Shown here piece by piece: positions 35,989 to 44,062 of a stretch of 64,000 bases of DNA. The DNA lies in the NCBI RefSeq assembly GCF_017876655.1, contig NZ_JAGIOK010000001.1, positions 3,038,001 to 3,102,000 on the forward strand, in the 5' to 3' direction. Position numbers and translations under genes: made by a program. Positions within the stretch are counted from its first letter, which is position 1, and each line of letters starts with the position of its first letter. The DNA comes from Microbacterium imperiale. Its GTDB lineage: Bacteria; Actinomycetota; Actinomycetes; Actinomycetales; Microbacteriaceae. The notes beneath the pieces are model-generated. The model was not told where the DNA came from. It saw nothing but the letters and a program-made list of their open reading frames with translations, and searched no databases.

Positions 35989-36468
35989 ATGTCCGACTCC
36001 GCGCTGCGCCCGCTCCGCTCGCTCGTCGCGATGCTGCGTAACCCTCAGTTGCGCGCCGCGTTCGCCCAGGTCGTCGGCTCGTCGCCGTCCGACTCCGACG
36101 ACGCTCGGCTCGACGCCTTCGTCCGCAGCGGCATCGCGGAACGCGCGGAGGGACGGATGCTGCTGAGCGCGACTTTCCTCGACGCATCGCTCGCCGCGCT
36201 GGACGCGCAGCTCGGCCCGCTCGCCGTCCTGCAGGGGCAGCGCATCTCCATCGGCGACCTCGCGTCGGACGAGCTCGACGCGACGGTAGCCGCGGTGGCG
36301 CGTCGGGTCGTCAGTGCGGGGGAGCGGGTCAGCGAGACTGCGCTCAACGAGCGCCTGAGCATGTTCGTCTCGGATGTCGCGTTCTTCCGCCGTCACGCCG
36401 TCGATAACGGGGTGCTCGAGCGGACCGCCGACGGAGCGCTGTACTGGCTCACCGGACACGCGGTGTGA
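35989..36468 (+). CDS. DUF2087 domain protein
   Basis: 159 aa. The C-terminal half has the DUF2087 pattern (SETALNERLSMFVSDVAFFR, then NGVLERTADGALYWL), which reads as a winged helix ending in a strand. The N-terminal half is helical (RNPQLRAAFAQVV). DUF2087 proteins are presumed DNA-binding regulators, but no reaction or target is established. It is divergent from the ABC operon, 162 bp away, so it might regulate that operon; this is inference only. Confidence 0.78.
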   Translation: MSDSALRPLRSLVAMLRNPQLRAAFAQVVGSSPSDSDDARLDAFVRSGIAERAEGRMLLSATFLDASLAALDAQLGPLAVLQGQRISIGDLASDELDATVAAVARRVVSAGERVSETALNERLSMFVSDVAFFRRHAVDNGVLERTADGALYWLTGHAV

Positions 36469-36534
36469 GCCGACCGATCCCTCCACGCACGCGAATCGCC
36501 TCTGACCTCGTCACCTCTTCGGAAGAAGGAACCT

Positions 36535-36873
36535 ATGCCCACCAGAACGGCCGCCCGTGCGGCATCCCTCATCGGTGGACTCGCGCTCGCCGCGGCGCTC
36601 GCCGGGTGCTCCGTCACCGCGAGTGCGAACCTCACCGTGCCGGCGTCGCAGGTCGCCGACGTCGCGGCCTCGGCTTTGGAAGACGAGGTGGGAATCCGTC
36701 CGGAGATGGACTGCGGCGACGAGGCGGTCGACCTCGTCGACGGTGAGGTCGTCGAGTGCGTGCTGACCGACCCGACGACGGGCAGCGAGTTCGATGCGCC
36801 CGTCACGATCGAGGACGTCGACGGCTCCGACTACCGCGTCGACGTCGAGGTCGCTGACACACCGCGCGGCTGA
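36535..36873 (+). CDS. DUF4333 lipoprotein
   Basis: 112 aa. A type II signal peptide (ASLIGGLALAAALAGC) has its lipobox cysteine at about residue 24. The mature part is a DUF4333 domain with the paired cysteines in EMDCGDEAVDLVDGEVVECV and an acidic C-terminus. These small lipoproteins are common in actinobacteria and have no known role. A GGAAG-type site precedes the ATG. It follows the DUF2087 gene by 66 bp. Confidence 0.85.
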   Translation: MPTRTAARAASLIGGLALAAALAGCSVTASANLTVPASQVADVAASALEDEVGIRPEMDCGDEAVDLVDGEVVECVLTDPTTGSEFDAPVTIEDVDGSDYRVDVEVADTPRG

Positions 36874-36922
36874 GTCTGGTCAGGGTCGGGGGCGATCCGT
36901 CAGTTCGTGAGGGCCGGTGCGC

Positions 36923-37096
36923 TCACTTGTCGAAGCGGGCGCCCGCCGGGTTGCTCGGAAGCACGCAGAGGACCAGGACGACGACGCCGCCGATCGGGAA
37001 CACGAGGCCGAGGAGCCAGAACAGGCCGGAGAGGATGGCATCGTGCAGCCGGCGCCATGACAGCGCGATCATCGGGATGGGCGTTGTGCGAATCAC
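36923..37096 (-). pseudogene. C-terminal fragment of a DUF805 membrane protein
   Basis: A leftward frame from GTG 37096 encodes 57 residues matching only the end of DUF805: IALSWRRLHDAILSGLFWLL, a second hydrophobic stretch, and LPSNPAGARFDK. The same end (WRRLHDTNRTGAWFF, then GVPGANRFD) appears in the intact DUF805 gene at 43518-43973, where about 100 further residues precede it. Those residues are absent here, so the gene is 5'-truncated. No promoter is evident. The 166 bp beyond it to 37262 hold nothing I can name. Confidence 0.7.
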
Positions 37097-37262
37097 GCCG
37101 TGCGGTGTGTGTGGCGGGCACGGCTCGCGTAACGCGTCGCACGGGGGTGAGGCGTCGAGCGGGCTTTACACGGTCTTCCGAACAGACGAGACCTAATGAC
37201 TGGGGCCAGGTCGACAAAGATCCGCCGGCGTGAGCGTGGACGACCTCGACGCGCGTGAGTGC

Positions 37263-37808
37263 TCACCAGGTGAGGGATCGGTCATCCGTCTCCGGCTCCC
37301 CAAAGCCTGGGGGACAGGGAACCACGATTGCCGAGACCGTCGCTTCGTCTGAGAACTTGAAACTGCGGCAGGCGACTCCCCACGGTGTCGGGTGGGGGAG
37401 CAGAAATCCGACGCTCTCTCCTTCGTGGTACTTGACGCCGATAGTGACGGTAGCCGAGCTTACGTCGATGATGCTCCAGGAGATTCCGGGGCGGACGGGG
37501 TCGCTGGCAGCTGACTCGAGCCTTCGCGCGTTGGCGGTAGTGGGAGCTCCCGGGTTGGCGGCGGCCACGGCGCGTGCGTGATTCAGCAGGTCTTGGTCAG
37601 CGAAGGCGCCGGCGATCTCCTCGTTCAACGTGAGCACTTCGCTCGACCATTCGCTCGTTGCGCTGACCGAGATGCTGAGGGCGACGAATGCTGCTGTCGC
37701 GACAAGCAAGCCCGTGGTGCGTCTCTGGGCTCGCGCAAGCGACGAGCGGACCGCGTCGGGGAGTGAGCGCTGAGTGCCCCGCAGCGCGCTATTGGCCGAA
37801 CGCGTCAC
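37263..37808 (-). CDS. Single-pass membrane protein of unknown function
   Basis: 181 aa from a GTG overlapping the lipoprotein stop (GTGA). A basic cytoplasmic N-terminus of about 33 residues is followed by one membrane helix (TGLLVATAAFVALSISVS) and an extracellular part of about 125 residues with a Cys pair (VACRSF and VVPCPPG). No family was recognised. It is paired with the lipoprotein gene; both products face the outside of the membrane, so a complex is plausible. Base composition is somewhat less GC-rich than the core genes. Confidence 0.6.
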   Translation of the reverse strand: MTRSANSALRGTQRSLPDAVRSSLARAQRRTTGLLVATAAFVALSISVSATSEWSSEVLTLNEEIAGAFADQDLLNHARAVAAANPGAPTTANARRLESAASDPVRPGISWSIIDVSSATVTIGVKYHEGESVGFLLPHPTPWGVACRSFKFSDEATVSAIVVPCPPGFGEPETDDRSLTW

Positions 37809-38530
37809 GGCGTGGTGGCCGGCGGTTGCCACGGGAACGGATTGTGGACGAGGTGCTCGTAGTCCGCGAAGTCGCCCTCGCGCATCGGTCCGTAGACGTT
37901 GTCGTACCACTCGGATGCGGGGAGGTCAGCGTAGTTGTTCGGGAAGACGGCCGAGAGGTAGCCGTCGCGGATGACGTCGAAATACGCGGTCGCGGTCTCG
38001 GCGTCGCCGTGCGAGAGCGCCGTGCGCGCGGCATCCACGTTAGCGAACTCCCAGTACCAGAAGATGCGGTTGGCCGTCACGATCTCGGACCAGTTGGGGC
38101 CGTCTTCGGGCCGGTCGTAGTAGCCGGGGTCGACCGGGAACGTGTAGCCGTCGGGGAGAGGCAACGGGAACGCGATCGCGGCCTCGGTGTAGTAGTCGAG
38201 GATGCCGTCGAGGTGCCGGTGCTGGGGGTTGTTCGGGTTCGCCTGCATGAACGTTGCTGCGTACTCGTCGGGCGAAACCGGGTGCGACGGGAGTCCGTCC
38301 CAGCTGGGCAGATCCGGCTCCCAGGCGGCGGGGTCTGGCGTGGTCTCCGTGCGAGTTTCGGATGCCGCTGGCTCGCCGCCTGAGGTGACCGACGCGCATC
38401 CGGTGAGGAGCGTTCCGGCTAGCGCCAGGGCGACGGAGGCGGTGATGCGGATGCCGGGCGTCGAGCGAGTGCTGCGGAAGCCGGTCCGCAAGGGGCGCGC
38501 CGGGGAGTCGGTATCGAGCTGAGGGCGCAT
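37805..38530 (-). CDS. Lipoprotein of unknown function
   Basis: 241 aa. It has a basic N-terminus, a hydrophobic stretch (ITASVALALAGTLLTGC) with a lipobox cysteine near residue 45, a Thr/Glu/Pro-rich linker, and an aromatic-rich mature domain (YAATFMQANPNNPQHRHLDG, RIFWYWEFANVDAARTAL, YLSAVFPNNYADLPASEWYD). No catalytic motif was recognised. A TAACGT box lies 6 nt before the ATG. It is the first gene of a two-gene operon with the membrane protein above. Confidence 0.65.
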   Translation of the reverse strand: MRPQLDTDSPARPLRTGFRSTRSTPGIRITASVALALAGTLLTGCASVTSGGEPAASETRTETTPDPAAWEPDLPSWDGLPSHPVSPDEYAATFMQANPNNPQHRHLDGILDYYTEAAIAFPLPLPDGYTFPVDPGYYDRPEDGPNWSEIVTANRIFWYWEFANVDAARTALSHGDAETATAYFDVIRDGYLSAVFPNNYADLPASEWYDNVYGPMREGDFADYEHLVHNPFPWQPPATTP

Positions 38531-38592
38531 GGTCGAACGTTAGTGGTGGTCGGCGGGCGCTCGCCAGTGCGGGGGTTGTGGTGCTGCCCGCG

Positions 38593-38660
38593 GTTCGTGC
38601 GGAGGGCCACCGCACGAACGCTCCGGCTGTGTCGGCGGTTCTCGGCGCGCACGGGCCGAG
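38593..38660. repeat. Two hairpins upstream of the lipoprotein gene
   Basis: GTTCGTGCGG (38593-38602) and CCGCACGAAC (38610-38619) form a perfect 10-bp inverted repeat with a 7-nt spacer. CTCGGC (38641-38646) and GCCGAG (38655-38660) form a second. Together with the terminator-like hairpin at 38670-38704 they make three hairpins in about 110 bp. They could be operators or insulators for the lipoprotein operon. Confidence 0.5.
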
Positions 38661-38669
38661 CAGACGAAG

Positions 38670-38704
38670 GCCCCGGCCACCGCGCTCGAGCGGGTGCCGG
38701 GGCT
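38670..38704 (-). terminator. Probable terminator of HesB-like gene
   Basis: A GC-rich stem of about 12 bp with one bulge (GCCCCGGC near 38697-38704 on the minus strand, GCCGGGGC near 38670-38677). It lies just downstream of the leftward HesB-like gene. Confidence 0.5.
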
Positions 38705-38721
38705 CTCGAAGACTGCTGGCG

Positions 38722-39003
38722 TCAGGCGCGGACGCCGAGCGCGAAGCTGATCGCGCCTTCGCCGTCGACCTGCGCGTCGAGGACGCTCTCGTCGAGCGCG
38801 AGCGCTGCGGCCGGGTCGACGAACACGCGGGCACCGTCGGCCTCGACAACGGCATCCTCGCTCTGCGGTGCCTCGGCGAGGGAGAGCGCGAAGCCGGTCT
38901 CGGGGGAGCCGGTGTCGGCGATGCGGACACCACCGGCCTCGGCGGGGATCTGAGCGGTGAGGTTCTTCACCGCGGTGGCGGCGTTCTCGGTGAGCGTGAG
39001 CAT
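38722..39003 (-). CDS. HesB/IscA-like protein lacking cysteines
   Basis: 93 aa. Sequence pattern of the A-type Fe-S carrier fold: LTENAATAVKNLTAQIPAEA, GVRIADTG, FALSLAEAPQSEDAVVEADG and VFVDPAAALALDESVLDAQV. The three cysteines that bind iron or clusters in IscA/HesB (one central, two in a C-terminal CGCG) are all missing; the protein has no cysteine at all. It therefore cannot carry a cluster in the usual way. Similar cysteine-free members occur in actinobacteria and their role is unknown. The ATG at 39003 has a GGAGAG site. Confidence 0.75.
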   Translation of the reverse strand: MLTLTENAATAVKNLTAQIPAEAGGVRIADTGSPETGFALSLAEAPQSEDAVVEADGARVFVDPAAALALDESVLDAQVDGEGAISFALGVRA

Positions 39004-39130
39004 GAAGCTCTCCTTCCGTGGATTGCTGCGGAACCGGCCACGATTCCGAGAATCCCGGCGCGACGCAAACGCAGGCGATGACTCCCAGGGGATTCGGAAG
39101 GTCGAGGACGCTTAGACTCGGAGGTGCCTA

Positions 39131-39202
39131 GCCTCTGTAGCTCAGTGGAAGAGCCACTCCGTCCTAAGGAGCGGGTCGGGGGTTCGAATCCCTCCAGGGG
39201 CA
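39131..39202 (+). tRNA. tRNA-Arg (anticodon CCT)
   Basis: The acceptor stem GCCTCTG (39131-39137) pairs with CAGGGGC (39195-39201), with one T-G pair, and an A discriminator at 39202. The loop GTCCTAA gives anticodon CCT, reading AGG (Arg). The T arm with GGTTCGAATCC is intact. CCA is not encoded. A restriction gene and other accessory genes follow it. Confidence 0.94.
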
Positions 39203-39310
39203 CATTCTTAGCGCGAAGCTGTCCGCGGAGCGAGCGGCCGACTTAGGGATCCGCTCATCTGCGCCGGAGGGGTCGCGAAGAGGCGCCGGCGAGGTCGTAG
39301 GTTTGATCAG

Positions 39311-40339
39311 GTGAACGTATGGGGGATCCACAACGACTCGCTCACCACTGAACTCGTGGAAGACGGGTTCATCAGCATCGGCTGGGATGACCAGCCCGAT
39401 CTGCGGGGGATTCGAGACGGACGCCAGGGGTTGAAACGCGCGCTCGCGGAGCAGCATCCTGATGCGAAGCCGGGGTCGATCGCGGCTCGTGCGGGCGTTC
39501 TGCTTCGATTCCGCGACGAGATGAACGTCGGTGACCTTGTCGTGGCGCCATACAAGCCCGACTCGACCATCAATCTCGGGCTGATTTCGAGTGACTACTA
39601 CTTCGCGCCGGACGCGCCGACCCACCGACACCGGCGACGCGTCGATTGGATTAAGACCGGGCTACCTCGAACAGTCTTCACCCAACCCGCTCTCTTCGAG
39701 ATCGGGTCGGTGCTAACGGTCTTTCGAGTGCGTCGGCACGTAGACGAGTTCATGACCGCGCTTCGAAGCGAAGATGACAGTATCGACGGGCTCACACGCG
39801 CCGTCGACGCGGCTGCTGACCGATCGTCCGAGGACGATGCCGCGGGCGATGAGCCCCGCGCTTCACGCATCGACCGGCATACCAGGGACTTCGTGCTGGA
39901 GACCCTGCACCGCCGCCTCTCGCATCAAGACTTCGAAGAATTTACCGCCGAGTTGCTGCGCGCACTCGGCTACCAGGCGCGAGTGACTCAGTACTCGCAG
40001 GATGGTGGCGTTGACGTTATCGCGCACCGCGACCCGCTGGGCGTCGAGCCCCCGCAGATCAAAGTGCAGTGCAAGCACCACACGGGGACGATCTCGGCAC
40101 CTGAGGTGCAGCAGCTTGCCGGGGCCCAGGGGCCGGGTGAGCTGTCCATCTTCGTCACGCTCGGTACGTACACGAAAGACGCACGGTCTATCGAGCGTCA
40201 GCGCACGGGGTTGCGGTTGCTCTCTGGCGAGGATGTTGTCGGTCTTGTGCTGGAGAACTACGACAAGCTTCCTGAGAAGCGCCGAGCGCTCATACCCCTC
40301 ACGCGCGTTCTGGTGGTTTCGGACAGTGCCGATCTTTGA
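39311..40339 (+). CDS. Mrr-type restriction endonuclease
   Basis: 342 aa. The C-terminal Mrr_cat domain (about 195-300) is complete: FEEFTAELLRALGYQARV, the catalytic Asp in QDGGVDVIAHRD, and QIKVQCKHH holding the Gln-x-Lys catalytic motif. The N-terminal 150 residues (VWGIHNDSLTTELVEDGFIS, GDLVVAPYKPDST) form a separate domain likely to read modified DNA or nucleotides. This fits a stand-alone type IV restriction enzyme, which attacks foreign modified DNA. No methyltransferase is next to it. GTG 39311 follows a TAGGTT box by 7 nt. It lies 108 bp after tRNA-Arg, a typical defence-gene position. Confidence 0.85.
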   Translation: MNVWGIHNDSLTTELVEDGFISIGWDDQPDLRGIRDGRQGLKRALAEQHPDAKPGSIAARAGVLLRFRDEMNVGDLVVAPYKPDSTINLGLISSDYYFAPDAPTHRHRRRVDWIKTGLPRTVFTQPALFEIGSVLTVFRVRRHVDEFMTALRSEDDSIDGLTRAVDAAADRSSEDDAAGDEPRASRIDRHTRDFVLETLHRRLSHQDFEEFTAELLRALGYQARVTQYSQDGGVDVIAHRDPLGVEPPQIKVQCKHHTGTISAPEVQQLAGAQGPGELSIFVTLGTYTKDARSIERQRTGLRLLSGEDVVGLVLENYDKLPEKRRALIPLTRVLVVSDSADL

Positions 40340-40382
40340 CGAGAGGATTCTGATACGGGCACTGACCTGACAGGATCCGAGG

Positions 40383-40865
40383 GTGTGGGAAACCTTCTGG
40401 CCAGACGTTCTCGTGGCTGTCATCGGCGCGGCGCTCGGCGCCGTCCTAACTGTCTTGATCGCTGCCATCACCTACGTGATCTCAGTGCGACGCCAAGAGC
40501 TTCGGTCGTTGAACGATCTGATTGACGATCTCCATCACCGACGCGCGTTCGACACGGGCCCCGGATTGATTCCCGGCGCCCGAGCGAGCGAAGACTATGC
40601 GCGCGCGAATCGGAGCGTCATCTCTGCCCGCAACGAGATCCGACAGGCGCGGCGTGGCGTGCGGTTCAATGCGAAACTTCGGGAACCGCTGAAGCGCATG
40701 ACGCAAGCGTGCAACGAATACCTGGATGCGGCCGAGTGGGAGCCGGATGCTTACGCACTCCACGTCGTCGAGCTGCGCGCCGCGTTGATGGACGATATAC
40801 GGAGGATCGCGGCTGCTCGTCGGGGCGTGCGCGCGCTCGAGCCGGGGGGCGGAGCGTCGCGCTGA
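40383..40865 (+). CDS. Membrane-anchored protein of unknown function
   Basis: 160 aa, GTG start 6 nt after a CAGGAT box. One N-terminal membrane helix (VLVAVIGAALGAVLTVLIAA) is followed by a basic, helical cytoplasmic domain (RRQELRSLNDLIDDLHHRRA, SVISARNEIRQARRGVRFNA). No motif was recognised. The membrane-plus-helix layout resembles small accessory proteins found beside restriction and other defence genes, but that is a resemblance of form only. It lies 43 bp after the Mrr-type gene on the same strand. Confidence 0.65.
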   Translation: MWETFWPDVLVAVIGAALGAVLTVLIAAITYVISVRRQELRSLNDLIDDLHHRRAFDTGPGLIPGARASEDYARANRSVISARNEIRQARRGVRFNAKLREPLKRMTQACNEYLDAAEWEPDAYALHVVELRAALMDDIRRIAAARRGVRALEPGGGASR

Positions 40866-40988
40866 CAAATGCGATGAGGATGGTCGCTCTCAGTAAGGGA
40901 TCCGCAGGGCAGCATCCGACGAGTCCGCTTGAGAAGCTGATCAGTCGGTGCTCTCCTCTTGACTCCCGATGCCGATAGCCTCACAGCA

Positions 40989-41540
40989 GTGAATAGGCGC
41001 GAAGGTTTCTTGCTCGGCGTTTCCGGTTTGGCGGTCGCCGGTCTCGTCGCGCTGGCAATGCCGGCAGTCGCATCGCTCGCTAATTCGGTTGCGCTTGGTC
41101 CCGAGATGGCAGACGGCCGTGCCCCAGAGGCCGTCGCGACGGAGAGCCCATCACGGGACCGTGGCGCCGAAACGACGTCGCCCGTCGACGCCGAGGGTGG
41201 CATGGTCGGGTATCAAGACGTCGGCGGTGGTGTCAGCATCGCCGCGAAAGGACCGGGCGACTGCCCGACGTGGGCGATCGTCACTCCGTACGATGCATGG
41301 AATCCCGCGGCTCGGCTGTCTGGAGCGATGACGGACCTCGGCCCGACGGCCTACGCGTCCGGAGAGGTCGGGCTTGACGATGAGGGTGAGATCGCGACCT
41401 ACACCGTGGCGTCCGGCGACACCGGGTACGGCATTGAGGACCGCTTCTGCCTCGACTACATCGCGATGTTGTCGTACAACGACAAGTCATTCTCTGAGCC
41501 GGAGCTCCAGCCGGGCGAGATCCTGATCCTCCGCCCCTAG
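40989..41540 (+). CDS. Secreted LysM-like domain protein
   Basis: 183 aa from GTG 40989, 7 nt after a TAGCCT box. A signal/anchor helix (FLLGVSGLAVAGLVALAM) is followed by an Ala/Thr/Glu-rich linker and a C-terminal domain with the LysM pattern: Y-x-V-x-x-GDT near YTVASGDTGYGIEDRFC, then a YN motif and LQPGEILIL. LysM domains bind peptidoglycan or related glycans. No enzymatic domain is present. It may be a wall-associated binding protein. An earlier TTG ten codons upstream is possible but lacks promoter support. Confidence 0.7.
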   Translation: MNRREGFLLGVSGLAVAGLVALAMPAVASLANSVALGPEMADGRAPEAVATESPSRDRGAETTSPVDAEGGMVGYQDVGGGVSIAAKGPGDCPTWAIVTPYDAWNPAARLSGAMTDLGPTAYASGEVGLDDEGEIATYTVASGDTGYGIEDRFCLDYIAMLSYNDKSFSEPELQPGEILILRP

Positions 41541-41560
41541 CGCTCGGCTAACATCTCCGC

Positions 41561-41788
41561 ATGGCCAAAGCACCCCGGATCACCGACGTCTCGATCGGGA
41601 GCGACGGCATCCGCCTCGGCCAGTTCATGAAGTTCGCGGGCCTGCTCGACTCGGGCGGCGACGTCAAGGAGGCCATCATCGACGGCTACGTGACGGTCAA
41701 CGGCGAGGTCGAGCGGCGGCGGGGTCGTCAGCTGCAGGTCGATGACGTCGTCAGCCACGAGGGCCGCACCGTCCGCGTCCGCCCTTAG
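41561..41788 (+). CDS. S4 domain RNA-binding protein
   Basis: 75 aa, essentially one S4 domain of the YbcJ/YaaA type: IRLGQFMKFAGLLDSGGDVK, IIDGYVTVNGEVERRRGRQL and QVDDVVSHEGRTVRV. It should bind structured RNA such as rRNA or tRNA. TAACAT lies 6 nt before the ATG, so the transcript is probably leaderless. It is followed by an ABC-F gene, which also acts at the ribosome. Confidence 0.88.
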   Translation: MAKAPRITDVSIGSDGIRLGQFMKFAGLLDSGGDVKEAIIDGYVTVNGEVERRRGRQLQVDDVVSHEGRTVRVRP

Positions 41789-41828
41789 ACATCCGACGCC
41801 ACGGCCGCCAGATGGAAGAATCGTCCGG

Positions 41829-43472
41829 GTGACCGCAACTCTCGTCGCTCAGGGCCTCGCCGGCGGATACGGCCACCGCACTCTCTTCGACGGCCTCGAT
41901 CTCACCGTCAGCCCGGGTGACGTCGTCGGTGTCGTCGGCGCCAACGGCGCCGGCAAGTCCACGCTGCTCCGCATCCTCGCCGGGCGTGACGCGCCACAGG
42001 CGGGCACCGTCAGCCTCGCTCCCGCCGACGCCTTCGTCGGCTGGCTGCCGCAGGAGCACGAGCGCGTCGAAGGCGAGACCGTGGCCGCGTACATCGCCCG
42101 CCGCACGGGATGCGCGGAGGCGACGGTCGAGATGGATGCCGCGGCATCCGACCTCGGTGATCCCTCCATCCCCGGCGCTGACGACCGGTACGCCACCGCG
42201 CTCGATCGCTGGCTCGCGAGCGGTGCTGCCGACCTCGACGAGCGCCTGCCGATCGTGCTCGCCGACCTCGGGCTGGAGCTCGACGCCGACGGCATCCATA
42301 TGACCTCCCTCTCGGGTGGGCAGGCGGCGCGCGTCGGTCTCGCGGCGCTGCTGCTCTCGCGCTTCGACATCGTGCTGCTCGACGAGCCCACGAACGACCT
42401 CGACCTCGACGGGCTCGAGCGCCTCGAAGCGTTCGTGCGCGGGCTGCGCGGGGGAGTCGTGCTGGTCAGCCACGACCGCGAGTTCCTCGCGCGCAGCGTG
42501 ACGCGCGTGCTCGAGCTCGACCTCGCGCAGAACTCGCACCGCATCTACGGCGGCGGCTACGACGCCTACCTCGAAGAGCGGGCGACTGTGCGGCGTCATG
42601 CGCGCGAGAAGTACGACGAGTTCGCGGGCAAGAAGGCCGACCTCGTCGCTCGGGCCCGCGTGCAGCGCGAGTGGTCGAGCCAGGGCGTCCGCAACGCGAT
42701 GAAGAAGAATCCCGACAACGACAAGATCCGCCGCAAGGCCGCGACGGAGTCGAGCGAGAAGCAGGCGCAGAAGGTGCGTCAGATGGAAAGCCGCATCGCC
42801 CGGCTCGAAGAGGTCGAGGAGCCCCGTAAGGAGTGGCAGCTCGAGTTCACGATCGGCGCCGCGCCGCGGTCGAGCTCCGTCGTGTCGACGCTTAACGGCG
42901 CCGTGGTCCGGCAGGGCTCGTTCACGCTCGGACCCGTGTCGCTGCAGATCAACGCCGGCGACCGCATCGGCATCACCGGGCCCAACGGGGCGGGCAAGTC
43001 CACGCTGCTGCGAACGATCCTCGGACGGCAGCAGCCCGACGAGGGAAGCGCCAGCATCGGCTCGAGCGTGAGCATCGGCGAGATCGATCAAGCGCGTTCT
43101 CTGCTGGTCGGATCGACGCCGCTCGCCGACGCCTTCGAAGCGCTCGCGCCCGAGATGGCGTCGGGTGAGGTGCGGACGCTGCTCGCGAAGTTCGGGCTCA
43201 AGGCCGACCACGTTCTGCGTCCGGTGGGCGAGCTGTCGCCGGGGGAGCGCACCCGCGCCGGCCTCGCCCTGCTGCAGGCGCGGGGCGTGAACGTCCTCGT
43301 CCTCGACGAGCCGACGAACCACCTCGACCTGCCCGCCATCGAACAGCTCGAGCAGGCCCTCGAGTCGTACGACGGCACGCTGCTGCTCGTCACCCACGAC
43401 CGGCGGATGCTGGATGCCGTCAGCACCAACCGCCGCTGGCACGTTGAGGATGGTCGGGTCACCGAGAGCTGA
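41829..43472 (+). CDS. ABC-F family ATP-binding protein
   Basis: 547 aa with two ATP-binding domains and no membrane helices. Walker A GANGAGKST and GPNGAGKST; signatures SLSGGQAAR and LSPGERTR; Walker B IVLLDEPTNDLDLDG and VLVLDEPTNHLDLPA. The linker between them (about 240-320) is long, basic and helical, as in ABC-F translation factors (EttA/Uup) and ribosome-protection proteins. The exact subfamily is not clear. GTG 41829 lies 7 nt after AAGAAT. Confidence 0.93.
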   Translation: MTATLVAQGLAGGYGHRTLFDGLDLTVSPGDVVGVVGANGAGKSTLLRILAGRDAPQAGTVSLAPADAFVGWLPQEHERVEGETVAAYIARRTGCAEATVEMDAAASDLGDPSIPGADDRYATALDRWLASGAADLDERLPIVLADLGLELDADGIHMTSLSGGQAARVGLAALLLSRFDIVLLDEPTNDLDLDGLERLEAFVRGLRGGVVLVSHDREFLARSVTRVLELDLAQNSHRIYGGGYDAYLEERATVRRHAREKYDEFAGKKADLVARARVQREWSSQGVRNAMKKNPDNDKIRRKAATESSEKQAQKVRQMESRIARLEEVEEPRKEWQLEFTIGAAPRSSSVVSTLNGAVVRQGSFTLGPVSLQINAGDRIGITGPNGAGKSTLLRTILGRQQPDEGSASIGSSVSIGEIDQARSLLVGSTPLADAFEALAPEMASGEVRTLLAKFGLKADHVLRPVGELSPGERTRAGLALLQARGVNVLVLDEPTNHLDLPAIEQLEQALESYDGTLLLVTHDRRMLDAVSTNRRWHVEDGRVTES

Positions 43473-43517
43473 GCCGCGAGGCTGGCGGGGTTGCCGGTAC
43501 GCCCCTAGGCTCGCGGG

Positions 43518-43973
43518 ATGACGAGTGACGCGACATCCCGACCGAGCCGTCTCGCCGAACCGCCGCTGACGCAGCCCTTCGAGGGGGCTTCGTTCCCGGC
43601 AGCGATTCGGCGCTTTCTCCAGAACTATGCGACGTTCCGGGGCCGCGGGAGCCGCTCGGAGTTCTGGTGGCCGACGCTCGTGATCCTGCTGTTCCCGTAT
43701 GCGGTCATGGCGATCAACGGGCTCGTCACCGGTGAGTGGCGTCTGATCGATACGCGCGTCGTGCAGGACGTCCCCGAAGCCGTTGTGGTCCTGTTCTCCC
43801 TCGTCACGCTGCTGCCGCTGCTGGCGGTGACCTGGCGTCGCCTGCACGACACGAACCGCACGGGTGCGTGGTTCTTCCTCGTCTTCCTGCCGATCATCGG
43901 ATGGATCGCCCTCGCAATCCTCCTCGCGATGAAGGGCGTCCCCGGCGCGAATCGCTTCGACGTCGCGAGGTGA
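43518..43973 (+). CDS. DUF805 membrane protein
   Basis: 151 aa. Full-length DUF805: RRFLQNYATFRGRGSRSEFW at the start, three to four membrane helices, the conserved WRRLHDTNRTGAWFF and a GANRFD end. Members are small inner-membrane proteins with no known role. A TAGGCT box lies 6 nt before the ATG. It shows what has been lost from the fragment at 36923-37096. Confidence 0.9.
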   Translation: MTSDATSRPSRLAEPPLTQPFEGASFPAAIRRFLQNYATFRGRGSRSEFWWPTLVILLFPYAVMAINGLVTGEWRLIDTRVVQDVPEAVVVLFSLVTLLPLLAVTWRRLHDTNRTGAWFFLVFLPIIGWIALAILLAMKGVPGANRFDVAR

Positions 43974-44062
43974 CGCTCCGCGTCGGGTGGGGTCGGGGAG
44001 TTTCGTCTACTCTGGCGTCGAGGTCTCGAGATCTCGTCGAGGACCGGACCGAGGTACGCATC

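Noticed and set aside
41751..43847. Long leftward open frame opposite the ABC-F gene
   Set aside because: It is antisense to a clear ABC-F protein and shows no recognisable domain or start site.
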